A stretch of DNA of 64,000 bases, from NCBI RefSeq assembly GCF_026163685.1, contig NZ_JAOXSR010000010.1, positions 80,663-144,662 on the forward strand, in the 5' to 3' direction. Each line of letters starts with the position of its first letter. Position 1 is the stretch's first letter. A program made the position numbers and the translations under genes. This DNA is from Oerskovia flava (lineage in GTDB: Bacteria > Actinomycetota > Actinomycetes > Actinomycetales > Cellulomonadaceae). Shown here one piece after another: positions 41,627 through 49,908 of the stretch. The notes below the pieces were generated by a model, which saw nothing but the letters and a program-made list of their open reading frames with translations, did not search any database and was not told the DNA's origin.

Positions 41627-43063
41627 GTGCCCGTCGCCCACCAGGTCCTCGCCCACGCCCAGCGCCACGGGCCCCGCACGGCCGTGCGCAGCGGCGAGCG
41701 CGCCCGCACGTATGCGGACCTCGCGGGCGACGTCGTCACCGGCGCGGACTACCTGCGCGGGTCGGGCGTCGCGCGCGGCGGGCTCGTGGCGGTCTCGCTG
41801 CCCGACCCGGCCGACCTGCTCACGGCGGTCCTCGCCGTCGACCACCTCGGCGCGACCCCGCTGGTGTGCGACCACACGTGGTCGCGCCACCAGCGCGCCG
41901 AGGTGCTGCGCTCGGTCGCGCCCGGCACGTTCGTCGACGTGCCCCTCCCCCGCCGCGCCGCGTCCGGTGCGCCCTCGCCACACCGCGACGACCTGCCGGA
42001 CGCCGCCCGGGCCGACGACCTCGCGTGGGCCGGGTTCTCCTCCGGCAGCACCGGCCGCCCGCGCGCGGTCGTGCGCACGCGCGGGTCGTGGGCCGGGTCG
42101 TTCGAGCACCTGACGCGCCTCGTCGGGCTGGGACCGGACGACACCGTCCTCGTCCCGGGCCCCCTCGCCTCGTCCCTGTACTGCTTCGCAGCCGTGCACG
42201 CCCTCGCGCTCGGCGCGACCGTGCAGCTCGCGCACGGGCCCGCTGCGCTCGCGACCGCGCTCGCCCGCTCCCACGTCGTGCACCTCGTGCCGCAGCTCCT
42301 CACCGACGTGCTCGACGTCATCGAGTCCGGTGCGCCCAGCCGGTTGCGCACCGCGGTCGTCGGCGGCGCGTCCCTGCCGGCCGGCGAGCGCGAGCGCGCG
42401 GCCCGCCTCGGGATCGGGGTCGTCGCGTACTACGGGGCGGTCGAGCTGTCGTTCGTCGCGGTCGACCCCGACGGCCACGGCCTGCACCCCTTCCCCGGCG
42501 TCGAGGTCGACGTCCGGACGCTGCCGGCCTCCAGCCTGGGCGAGGTCTGGGTCCGCTCGCCGTGGGTCGCGCGCGGCTACCTCGCCCGGGCGACGGGCCC
42601 GTTCCGGCAGGAGGGCGGCTGGTCGACCGTCGGCGACCTCGCCGACCCGCTCCCCGGCCCGCTCGTTGACACTCCGGTCGCGGACGCTCCCGTCGCAGCA
42701 CCCGCGCCGCTGGTGCTGCGCGGTCGCGGGGACGGTGCGATCCTCACGGGCGGCGCGACCGTCGTGCCCGAGGACGTCGAGGTGGTGCTGCGCGCCGTCC
42801 CGGGGGTCGAGGACGTCGTCGTGCTGGGCACGCCGCACCGCCGGTTCGGCTCGGTCGTCACCGCCGTCGTGCAGGGCGACGGGCGCCCCGGCCTGCGCGC
42901 GCACCTCGAGCGGGTGGCCCGCGTGTCGCTCGCACCCGCCCAGCGTCCACGCCGCTGGTACGGCGTGCGCGAGCTGCCGCGGACGCCGTCGGGCAAGCCG
43001 GCACGCGCGGCGGTGAGCGAGGCGCTCGGAGCGGCGACCACGACCTACGGCGGACTGCCGTGA
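41627..43063 (+). CDS. AMP-dependent acyl-CoA synthetase/ligase in the biotin operon (YhfT-like)
   Basis: 478 residues from a GTG 7 bp after bioY. ANL superfamily motifs: P-loop GFSSGSTGRPRAVV, AVVGGASLPAGE, YYGAVELSFVAV, WSTVGDL (WxxTGD-like, S replacing a usual residue) and C-terminal RTPSGKPARAAV with the catalytic lysine. It activates a carboxylic acid to its CoA thioester. In Bacillus subtilis yhfUTS groups bioY with a similar ligase and thiolase under biotin control, so the acid may be a pimelate precursor or related chain. Substrate not proven. The stop overlaps the thiolase start. Confidence 0.85.
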   Translation: MPVAHQVLAHAQRHGPRTAVRSGERARTYADLAGDVVTGADYLRGSGVARGGLVAVSLPDPADLLTAVLAVDHLGATPLVCDHTWSRHQRAEVLRSVAPGTFVDVPLPRRAASGAPSPHRDDLPDAARADDLAWAGFSSGSTGRPRAVVRTRGSWAGSFEHLTRLVGLGPDDTVLVPGPLASSLYCFAAVHALALGATVQLAHGPAALATALARSHVVHLVPQLLTDVLDVIESGAPSRLRTAVVGGASLPAGERERAARLGIGVVAYYGAVELSFVAVDPDGHGLHPFPGVEVDVRTLPASSLGEVWVRSPWVARGYLARATGPFRQEGGWSTVGDLADPLPGPLVDTPVADAPVAAPAPLVLRGRGDGAILTGGATVVPEDVEVVLRAVPGVEDVVVLGTPHRRFGSVVTAVVQGDGRPGLRAHLERVARVSLAPAQRPRRWYGVRELPRTPSGKPARAAVSEALGAATTTYGGLP

Positions 43064-44286
43064 GTGCGGCGGCAGGCGCTGTGCGTGACGACGCCCCGGT
43101 GGTCGTGGCGGCTCGGCGCACCTGGATCGGCACGGCCGGGCACGGGCACCGGGACGTCAGGGCGGTCGACCTCGCGGCCGTCGTGCTGGGCGCCGCGCTC
43201 GATGACGCCAGGGCGCTCGGTGTCGCAGCGGAGGTGGACGACGTCGTGCTGGGGAACTGCACCGGACCCGGCGGGAACCTCGCGCGCGTGGCCGCGCTCA
43301 CCGCGGCGGGGCTCGGCACGGGCGTGCCGGGGCTCACGGTCGACCGGCAGTGCGGCAGCGGCCTGGCCGCGGTGCTGCTGGCCGGGCAGCAGGTGCGCAC
43401 CGGCGAGGCCGGGATGGTCTTCGCGGGCGGTGTCGAGAGCGCGTCGACCGCGCCCCGGCGCGCGCACCGCACCCCGGACGGCGACGTGCCCTACGACCGC
43501 GCCCCGTTCGCGCCCGCCGCCATCGGCGACCCCGACATGGGCCCGGCTGCCGACGCGCTGGCCCGCGCCTACGGGGTGCCGCGCGAGCGGCAGGACGCCT
43601 ACGCCGTGCGCAGCCACACCCGCGCGCTGGCCGCGCACGCCGCCGGGCGCTTCGACGCCGAGACCGTCCCGGTGCCGAGGGACCCGTCGGGCACGGGATC
43701 CGCGCACGGATCGCCGCTGCGCCGCGACGAGCGGGCGAGGCGTCTGGACCCGGCCGTCGTCGCGCGCCTGCCGGCCGCATTCTCGCCGGACGGCACCGTC
43801 ACGGCGGCGACGGCCAGCCCCGTGAGCGACGGCGCCGCGGTGCTTGCGATCGTCCCGGAACGCACCCGTGCCGCGCTCGGGCTGCCGGGGCTGCGCCTCG
43901 TGGCGGGTGCCACGCGTGGCGTCGACCCGCGCCTGCCGGGCTGGGGCCCGGTCCCGGCGGTCCGCACCGTCCTCGCAGCGGCGGGACAGGACGTCGGGCA
44001 GCTCGACGCGATCGAGCTCGTGGAGGCCTTCGCCGCCCAGGTCCTCACCGTCACGGACGCGCTCGGCCTGGACCCGCTGGGGGTGCCCGACGACGACGCC
44101 CGGCTCTGCACCGACGGCGGCGCGCTCGCCCTCGGTCACCCGTGGGGGGCCAGCGGTGCGGTGAGCGTCGTGCGGCTCTTCAGCCGGCTCGTGCGGGCCG
44201 GGGCGCCCGCGGGGACGCTCGGCCTCGCGGCGGCGGCCGTGGGCGGCGGGATGGGCGTCGCCGGCCTCTTCGAGGTGGTCCGGTGA
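43060..44286 (+). CDS. Thiolase-family protein in the biotin operon (YhfS-like)
   Basis: 408 residues from a GTG overlapping the ligase stop. Thiolase fold with nucleophile Cys98 in LTVDRQCGSGLAAVLL, EAFAAQVL (substrate loop) and active-site His360 in ALGHPWGASGA. The second catalytic cysteine, normally in a CxGGGxG motif, is Ala393 here (AAAVGGGMG). That loss should impair proton transfer in a classic thiolase, so the enzyme may favour only one half-reaction or act on another acyl group. It is probably partnered with the ligase to shorten or form acyl-CoAs. Confidence 0.85.
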   Translation: MSAAAGAVRDDAPVVVAARRTWIGTAGHGHRDVRAVDLAAVVLGAALDDARALGVAAEVDDVVLGNCTGPGGNLARVAALTAAGLGTGVPGLTVDRQCGSGLAAVLLAGQQVRTGEAGMVFAGGVESASTAPRRAHRTPDGDVPYDRAPFAPAAIGDPDMGPAADALARAYGVPRERQDAYAVRSHTRALAAHAAGRFDAETVPVPRDPSGTGSAHGSPLRRDERARRLDPAVVARLPAAFSPDGTVTAATASPVSDGAAVLAIVPERTRAALGLPGLRLVAGATRGVDPRLPGWGPVPAVRTVLAAAGQDVGQLDAIELVEAFAAQVLTVTDALGLDPLGVPDDDARLCTDGGALALGHPWGASGAVSVVRLFSRLVRAGAPAGTLGLAAAAVGGGMGVAGLFEVVR

Positions 44287-44978
44287 CGGGCTGCGTCGTC
44301 GAGCTCGAGGACGTGCACGTGCGCCTGGGCGAGCGGGACGTGCTGCGTGGTGTGGACCTCGTGCTGCGCGAGCACCGCGTCGGCGTCGTCGGGGCGAACG
44401 GGTCCGGCAAGAGCACCCTCGCGCGGCTGCTCAACGGGCTCGTGCTGCCCACCCGCGGGTCGGTGCGGGTCGACGGTCAGGACACCGCCCGCCACGGCGC
44501 GACCGTCCGGCGCCGCGTCGGGTTCGTCTTCACCGACCCCGACGCGCAGATCGTCATGCCGACCGTCGCCGAAGACGTCGCCTACTCGCTGCGCCGGCAC
44601 CGTCTGGGCGCCACCGAGGCCGACCGACGGGTGCACGAGGCGCTCGACCGGCACGGACTGGCCGGGCACGCCGACCACCCCGCGCACCTGCTGTCCGGGG
44701 GGCAGAAGCAGCTCCTCGCCCTCACGTCGGTGCTCGTCACCGAGCCACAGCTGGTCGTCGCCGACGAGCCGACGACGCTGCTCGACCTGCGCAACACCCG
44801 CCGCGTCGCGCGCGAGCTGCTCGCGCTCCCCCAGCAGGTGGTGCTCGTCAGCCACGACCTCGACCTCCTGGCCGACTATGACCGGGTCCTCGTCGTCGAC
44901 GACGGCCGGGTGGTCGCCGACGACGAGCCCGGCCCCGCCGTCGCGCACTACCGAAAGCTCATGGAGCGCGAACCGTGA
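44283..44978 (+). CDS. bioM: Biotin ECF transporter ATPase BioM
   Basis: 231 residues from a GTG overlapping the thiolase stop. Walker A VGANGSGKST, Q-loop FTDPDAQIVMPTVAEDVAY (the ECF-type DPDxQ..xTVxEDVAF segment), signature LSGGQKQLLAL, Walker B LVVADEPTTLLDL, H-loop VLVSHDLDLL. Length and the Q-helix segment fit ECF-A ATPases. Couples ATP hydrolysis to biotin uptake with BioN and BioY. Confidence 0.94.
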   Translation: MTGCVVELEDVHVRLGERDVLRGVDLVLREHRVGVVGANGSGKSTLARLLNGLVLPTRGSVRVDGQDTARHGATVRRRVGFVFTDPDAQIVMPTVAEDVAYSLRRHRLGATEADRRVHEALDRHGLAGHADHPAHLLSGGQKQLLALTSVLVTEPQLVVADEPTTLLDLRNTRRVARELLALPQQVVLVSHDLDLLADYDRVLVVDDGRVVADDEPGPAVAHYRKLMEREP

Positions 44979-45583
44979 GCACGACCGACGTCGCGACCCG
45001 GGCGGAGGTGGGGTCCGTCCTGCACCGCGCGCCTGCCGGTGCCAAGCTCGTCGGCCTCGCCGTCGCGTCCGGTGCCCTGCTGCTGGTGCGCTCGCCCACC
45101 GGGGTGCTGCTGGCCGCCGTCGCCGTGCTCGCGGCCTACGCCGCCGGCCGGGTGGGGCCGCGCGCGGCATGGTCGCAACTGCGCCCGCTGCGGTGGGTCG
45201 TGCCCGTGATCTTCGTGGTCCAGTGGCTGACCCTGGGCCCCGCGCAGGCCGCGGTGCTCTCCGCCCGGCTGGTGATGCTCGTCGCCCTCGCGGCCCTCGT
45301 CATGCTCACGACGCGCACGAGCGCCGTCCTCGCCGCGATCGAGCGCGGGCTCGCGCCCCTCGGCCGGCTCGGGGTCGACGTCGGCCGGGTCGCGCTCGTG
45401 CTGTCCCTCGCGATCCGCAGCATCCCGGTGCTCGCCGCGTTGGCCACGCGGGTGCGCGACGCCGGGCGTGCCCGCGGCCGCGAGCGGGACGTGCGGGCGT
45501 TCGCCGTCCCGCTCGTCGTCGGTGCGCTGCGTCAGGCCGACGCGCTCGGCGACGCCCTGCGCGCCCGCGGGCTCGACGACTGA
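44975..45583 (+). CDS. bioN: Biotin ECF transporter transmembrane subunit BioN (EcfT)
   Basis: 202 residues from a GTG overlapping bioM. Five hydrophobic helices in the N-terminal two thirds and two cytoplasmic coupling helices with the EcfT Ala-Arg-Gly motifs: RDAGRARGRERDVRA and DALRARGLDD at the end. Short for an EcfT but typical of BioN. Its last 52 bp overlap the end of the convergent PAP2 gene. Confidence 0.92.
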   Translation: MSTTDVATRAEVGSVLHRAPAGAKLVGLAVASGALLLVRSPTGVLLAAVAVLAAYAAGRVGPRAAWSQLRPLRWVVPVIFVVQWLTLGPAQAAVLSARLVMLVALAALVMLTTRTSAVLAAIERGLAPLGRLGVDVGRVALVLSLAIRSIPVLAALATRVRDAGRARGRERDVRAFAVPLVVGALRQADALGDALRARGLDD

Positions 45584-46272
45584 GCCTCGCGCCACCGCAC
45601 GACCAGGACCACCACCCCGAGCACCACGACCGCGAGCGCCACCCCCGCCAGGACGTCGGTGAGGAAGTGGTACCCCAGGTAGAGCCTGCTGCCGGCGACG
45701 ACGACGGTCACGGCGAGCGAGACGACCGCCCACACCACGAGCAGGCGGCCGCTGTGGTGCCGGTGCCACAGGAGGTACCCGCCGACGAGCACGAGCGTCG
45801 CCGCACCGATGGTGTGCCCCGAGGGGAACGAGAACGTGTGCTCGATGCCGGGGACGACCATCGAGTCGTCCGGTGGTCGTGGCCGCGCGACGAGCGCCTT
45901 GATGGAGACCGAGAGCACCGTGGACAGCGCCATCGCGCCCACGAGGAGGCCCGGCTCCCACCACGTGCCGGCGACCCGCGCCCAGACGAGCGCACCGACC
46001 GCGACGAGGACGGGGAGCACGAACGGGCCGAAGATCGTCGTCACGACCGTCAGGAACGTCGTGAGCCCGGCGCTGCGGTGCGCGACCATCCACTCGAGGA
46101 TCGGGTCGTCGACGAGCCAGAGGTCGTCCTGCTCGCGCACCGCGTCGTACAGGCCGCCGAAGGCCACCGCCCCGAGCACGACGAGCACGACGCCGGGCCA
46201 CGCCCAGCGCACGACGTTCCCTGCGACCTGCGCGGCCCGCACCGGGCCCGCGGGTGTGCTCTGCTGCTCCAT
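45532..46272 (-). CDS. PAP2-family phosphatase (undecaprenyl-PP or lipid phosphatase-like)
   Basis: 246 residues, six membrane helices. The three PAP2 motifs are complete: KALVARPRPP (KX6RP), PSGHT, and SRLYLGYHFLTDV (SRX5HX3D). They face the outer side of the membrane. It dephosphorylates a lipid phosphate such as undecaprenyl diphosphate or phosphatidic acid. The ATG at 46272 lacks a ribosome site; TACCCT on the minus strand ends 6 bases before it, implying a leaderless message. Convergent with bioN, with 52 bp overlap. Confidence 0.9.
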   Translation of the reverse strand: MEQQSTPAGPVRAAQVAGNVVRWAWPGVVLVVLGAVAFGGLYDAVREQDDLWLVDDPILEWMVAHRSAGLTTFLTVVTTIFGPFVLPVLVAVGALVWARVAGTWWEPGLLVGAMALSTVLSVSIKALVARPRPPDDSMVVPGIEHTFSFPSGHTIGAATLVLVGGYLLWHRHHSGRLLVVWAVVSLAVTVVVAGSRLYLGYHFLTDVLAGVALAVVVLGVVVLVVRWREAQSSSPRARRASPSASA

Positions 46273-46278
46273 CCCGCG

Positions 46279-46284
46279 AGGGTA
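46279..46284 (-). promoter_or_regulatory. Probable -10 element (TACCCT) of the PAP2 gene
   Basis: On the minus strand TACCCT lies 6 bases before the ATG at 46272, the leaderless spacing. No ribosome site is seen and no -35 is recognisable. Confidence 0.3.
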
Positions 46285-46418
46285 GGTCGAAAATGCCGTG
46301 CGCCGAGCATCCTCGCCGTGGTTGTGTGGACACACACCGCGGTGACGTCCGTCCGGTCCGTACCGGGCGGTGGAGGGTCCGGCCAGACCCACGAGTCCGA
46401 CGTCACGAGAGAACCACC

Positions 46419-46568
46419 ATGCACCCCCTCATCACCTACGACATAGCCGTCCTCGACCGTCGCGAGCGGCTGCAGGAGCTCACCCTGCGGCGCAACCAGC
46501 TCCGACGCACCAGCACCCGCGTCCCCGCCCGCACGCGCCAGGCACGCCTGACGCGCCGCGACGGATGA
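46419..46568 (+). CDS. Small basic hypothetical protein (49 aa)
   Basis: 49 residues, [20 protein letters not shown] then a very Arg/Thr-rich tail. Codon third positions are almost all G or C, and a strong terminator-like hairpin follows at 46615-46656, both consistent with a real gene. Short proteins beginning MHP and continuing as one basic amphipathic helix are common in actinobacteria. No function known. An AGAGA before the ATG is a weak ribosome site. Confidence 0.5.
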   Translation: MHPLITYDIAVLDRRERLQELTLRRNQLRRTSTRVPARTRQARLTRRDG

Positions 46569-46614
46569 CGCCAGCACGCCGACCGTCTGCAGCCGCAGTC
46601 GACGGCACCCCTCG

Positions 46615-46656
46615 AAGGCCCCGGCAGCACGGACCCACCGTCCGCGCCGGGGCCTT
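46615..46656. terminator. Terminator hairpin before orn
   Basis: AAGGCCCCGG (46615-46624) and CCGGGGCCTT (46647-46656) form a 10-bp GC-rich stem, with further pairing inside the loop (CGGAC/GTCCG). It would end the small gene at 46419 and, being symmetric, works in either direction. Confidence 0.7.
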
Positions 46657-46694
46657 CGTCGTCCCCGCGCGCACCCGGGGTCGGACGCACCCCA

Positions 46695-46700
46695 TAGGCT
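46695..46700 (+). promoter_or_regulatory. Probable -10 element (TAGGCT) of orn
   Basis: TAGGCT lies 7 bases before the GTG at 46708, with no ribosome site between. A leaderless orn message is likely. The same hexamer precedes the kinase gene at 20116. Confidence 0.4.
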
Positions 46701-46707
46701 GGTGGGC

Positions 46708-47370
46708 GTGAGCCCTCTGAACACCAACGACCGCATCGTGTGGATCGACTGCGAGATGACCGGTCTCGACCTGGGCGCCGACGCCCTCGTCGAGGTCGCC
46801 GCCGTCGTCACCGACTCCGAGCTGAACGTCCTCGGAGAGGGGGTGGACGTGCTCGTCGCACCACCCGCGGCCGCGCTCGAGCAGATGGGCGACTTCGTCC
46901 GGGACATGCACACGTCGTCGGGCCTGCTCGACGAGCTCTCCGCCGGACTCACCCTGGCCGAGGCCGAGGAGAAGGTCCTCGACTACATCCGCGCCTGGGT
47001 CCCCGAGGCCGGCAAGGCCCCTCTCGCCGGGAACTCCGTCGGCACCGACAAGGCGTTCCTCGACCGCGACATGCCCGGCCTCGTCGGCCACCTGCACTAC
47101 CGGATCATCGACGTGTCCTCCATCAAGGAGCTCGCCCGCCGCTGGTACCCCCGGGTCTACTTCGCCTCCCCCGCGAAGAACGGCGGGCACCGCGCCCTCG
47201 CCGACATCCTCGAGTCCATCGACGAGCTGCGCTACTACCGAGAGGCCCTCCTCGTGCCGCAGCCCGGCCCGGACTCCAAGTCCGCGAGAGCAGTCGCCGA
47301 GCGCATCAAGGCCACCAGCGTGGCTGGCGTGACGCAGGCCACGGCCGCCCCGAGTACGACCACGTCGTAG
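46708..47370 (+). CDS. orn: Oligoribonuclease
   Basis: 220 residues from the GTG at 46708 (another GTG at 46702 adds two residues). DEDDh exonuclease: [20 protein letters not shown] with the Dx[37 protein letters not shown] and [17 protein letters not shown] with the catalytic His-Asp. It degrades 2-5-nt RNAs and pGpG to nucleotides. Length is usual plus a ~20-residue tail. It lies directly upstream of tRNA-His. Confidence 0.96.
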   Translation: MSPLNTNDRIVWIDCEMTGLDLGADALVEVAAVVTDSELNVLGEGVDVLVAPPAAALEQMGDFVRDMHTSSGLLDELSAGLTLAEAEEKVLDYIRAWVPEAGKAPLAGNSVGTDKAFLDRDMPGLVGHLHYRIIDVSSIKELARRWYPRVYFASPAKNGGHRALADILESIDELRYYREALLVPQPGPDSKSARAVAERIKATSVAGVTQATAAPSTTTS

Positions 47371-47439
47371 AGCACCCCGTGGAGCAGGTACACTTTTCGA
47401 CGGTCGGTGTACCGCTCTTCGAGGGGTCACCGTAGCCGT

Positions 47440-47516
47440 GGTGGGTATAGCTCAGCTGGTAGAGCACCTGGTTGTGGTCCAGGGGGTCGCGGGTTCAAGT
47501 CCCGTTACTCACCCCA
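47440..47516 (+). tRNA. tRNA-His (anticodon GTG)
   Basis: Acceptor strands GTGGGTA (47441-47447) and TACTCAC (47506-47512) pair. G at 47440 pairs with C at 47513, the extra G-1:C73 pair specific to tRNA-His. Anticodon loop TTGTGGT reads GTG; T-arm GCGGGTTCAAGTCCCGT. CCA is encoded (47514-47516). A strong hairpin follows. Confidence 0.97.
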
Positions 47517-47552
47517 GCGCCGAGGCCGTTCCGACGGAACAGCTCGGACGAA

Positions 47553-47593
47553 CGAAGGCCCCGGGTCGACACGATGTCGGCCCGGGGCCTTCG
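47553..47593. terminator. Terminator hairpin after tRNA-His
   Basis: CGAAGGCCCCGGG (47553-47565) and CCCGGGGCCTTCG (47581-47593) form a perfect 13-bp stem with a 15-nt loop, then CGTTTC. It ends the orn/tRNA-His transcript. On the minus strand it could also stop the CRISPR transcript. Confidence 0.8.
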
Positions 47594-47667
47594 CGTTTCA
47601 TCCACCCCCTTGGGCCGTCCTTCCCCCAGCGAGAGGACAACCGCTTTGCATTCTCAGGTACGCGGTC

Positions 47668-47695
47668 GGTTCATCTGAGTTCCTGCAGGGAGCAC
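47668..47695 (-). repeat. Fossil CRISPR repeat beyond the trailer end of the array
   Basis: The 28 nt at 47668-47695 match the array consensus at 20 of 28 positions, including GG, TCATC and the last eight bases GGGAGCAC. The next, less decayed repeat begins 27 bp later (47723). Its position beyond the leader-distal end fits an old repeat losing sequence. Confidence 0.55.
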
Positions 47696-47722
47696 CCTCC
47701 TACTAGGACGACAGCGACGACT

Positions 47723-49884
47723 GGATCATCCCCGCTTGCGGGAACACGGGCCGACCTGCGAGTCGATCTTCGTGTTCGAGGGATCATCCCCGCTCACGCG
47801 GGGAGCACTGGAGGTCGCCGGCCAGCGGGCCGACCTTCGGCGGGTCATCCCCGCTCGCGCGGGGAGCACCTCGTAGACGAGGCCCATCGGCGCCGGCCCC
47901 CGGGATCATCCCCGCTCGCGCGGGGAGCACATGACGATGACGCCTCCGAGGGCCATGCCGATCGGATCATCCCCGCTCGCGCGGGGAGCACAGTCCGTGG
48001 CGCCGGTTCGTACTGGACGACGACGGATCATCCCTGCTCGCGCGGGGAGCACGCTCGGTCGGCCTCGCGTGCCTCGCGCGCCTTCGGATCATCCCCGCTT
48101 GCGCGGGGAGCACGGGACAACGTCAAGGGCGTGGGCTCGAGCATCGGGATCATCCCCGCTCGCGCGGGGAGCACTTGCGCGGAAGGTCTCGCCACCACGG
48201 GGACGCCGGATCATCCCCGCTCGCGCGGGGAGCACATCTCCTCGTACTCGGTGACCAGGGCGGGGTCGGGATCATCCCCGCTCGCGCGGGGAGCACTCGA
48301 TGCCGCGGCCTCGGACCGGCGCCTTCCGAGGATCATCCCCGCTCGCGCGGGGAGCACTTCCCCATGGGTGCGGGGAACATGCGTCGACCCGGATCATCCC
48401 CGCTCGCGCGGGGAGCACTCATTCCACGCCTTCAACAGCACGCCATAATCGGGATCATCCCCGCTCGCGCGGGGAGCACGTAGTCCGTCTGCGCGCAGAG
48501 GCGTTCGAGTTCGGATCATCCCCGCTAGCGCGGGGAGCACGCTGAGCGGTGGGGCAACATCGCGACTCAGCGGGGATCATCCCCGCTCGCGCGGGGAGCA
48601 CTGGCCGGTCAACGGTGCCGCGTTCGACCCGAAGGGATCATCCCCGCTCGCGCGGGGAGCACGGCACGGTGGCGACCGGTAGGGGGGTGGTGGTGGGATC
48701 ATCCCCGCTCGCGCGGGGAGCACTACGTCGTGGCCACCGGTTGCGGCACGGCCGCGGGATCATCCCCGCTCGCGCGGGGAGCACGTGGGCTCGAACATCG
48801 TGGGCGGCCTCAAGTCGGGATCATCCCCGCTCGCGCGGGGAGCACTCCGCACCCGCCAGGATCGCGTCCGCCAGCCGGGGATCATCCCCGCTCGCGCGGG
48901 GAGCACCCGAACGGGCTCACGAAGGCGCTCCTGCGGCAGGGATCATCCCCGCTCGCGCGGGGAGCACCCCGAACGTCAGGTCCGACTCCGAGATCGTCGT
49001 GGATCATCCCCGCTCGCGCGGGGAGCACGGCAGCGATCCGGGACTACGCGGCGTCGCACGGGGGATCATCCCCGCTCGCGCGGGGAGCACTTGACGATGT
49101 CGGCCTCGGTCGTGGCGAAGTTGGGATCATCCCCGCTCGCACGGGGAGCACGCCGAGACCGACGAGTGGCGGTACGGGGTCGCGGGATCATCCCCGCTCG
49201 CGCGGGGAGCACGGCAGCGATCCGGGACTACGCGGCGTCGCACGGGGGATCATCCCCGCTCGCGCGGGGAGCACTTGACGATGTCGGCCTCGGTCGTGGC
49301 GAAGTTGGGATCATCCCCGCTCGCGCGGGGAGCACGCCGAGACCGACGAGTGGCGGTACGGGGTCGCGGGATCATCCCCGCTCGCGCGGGGAGCACGTGC
49401 CCTCCGCAGTCGCCGCGTCGATGACGACCGGATCATCCCCGCTCGCGCGGGGAGCACCTGTTCCGCATGGTGGCTCAGCTCCCGGGCGAGGGATCATCCC
49501 CGCTCGCGCGGGGAGCACTTACCGGCGACCTTGGCGAGCGCGTCGGTGGCGGGATCATCCCCGCTCGCGCGGGGAGCACCACTACGCGAAGATCGCGGGC
49601 CCCACGTCGAACGGATCATCCCCGCTCGCGCGGGGAGCACTGCTGAGCCTTCCACGACATCCTGGGGACCTCCGGATCATCCCCGCTCGCGCGGGGAGCA
49701 CTCGATGACCACCTTCGACGTCTCCGCACGCAACGGATCATCCCCGCTCGCGCGGGGAGCACGGGATGCTGGGCGCGCCGGTGCCGGCGCCGGGGGGATC
49801 ATCCCCGCTCGCGCGGGGAGCACCGCGCGAGATGGGCATCACGTCCGGCGAGGTCGGGATCATCCCCGCTCGCGCGGGGAGCAC
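47723..49884 (-). CRISPR. Type I-E CRISPR array, leader-distal segment (about 36 repeats)
   Basis: 28-nt repeats on a 61-bp period with mostly 33-nt spacers. On the plus strand they read GGATCATCCCCGCTCGCG then CGGGGAGCAC, so the crRNA-sense repeat is on the minus strand and starts GTGCTCCCCGCG. The GC-rich inner palindrome is the usual I-E hairpin. The leftmost unit (47723-47747) is degenerate, lacking 3 nt. Others differ by single bases (47781, 47842, and those near 48035 and 48520). By period arithmetic there are about 36 repeats and 35 spacers. It ends where an IS481 element splits the next spacer. Confidence 0.98.
49029..49396 (-). repeat. 184-bp tandem duplication of three spacers and repeats
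   Basis: 49029-49212 and 49213-49396 are the same three spacer-repeat units in the same order. Spacer starts are GGCAGCGATCCGGG, TTGACGATGTCGGC and GCCGAGACCGACGA. They differ only at the middle repeat, which has A at 49141 against G at 49325. The first spacer of each copy is 34 nt. Homologous recombination between repeats, with one later mutation, explains this. Confidence 0.95.
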
Positions 49885-49902
49885 GCCTCCCCCAGATCGA
49901 GG

Positions 49903-49908
49903 GCTAGG
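49903..49908. repeat. Left target-site duplication (GCTAGG) of the IS481 element
   Basis: GCTAGG immediately precedes the IS left end, and the same six bases follow the right end at 51012-51017. Removing the IS and one copy leaves a 33-nt spacer between two intact repeats, exactly the normal spacer length. Confidence 0.9.

Noticed and set aside
41627-43063. Assigning the ligase as BioW or MenE
   Set aside because: BioW is a smaller, unrelated fold, and there are no menaquinone genes nearby. Only the broad ANL family is supported.
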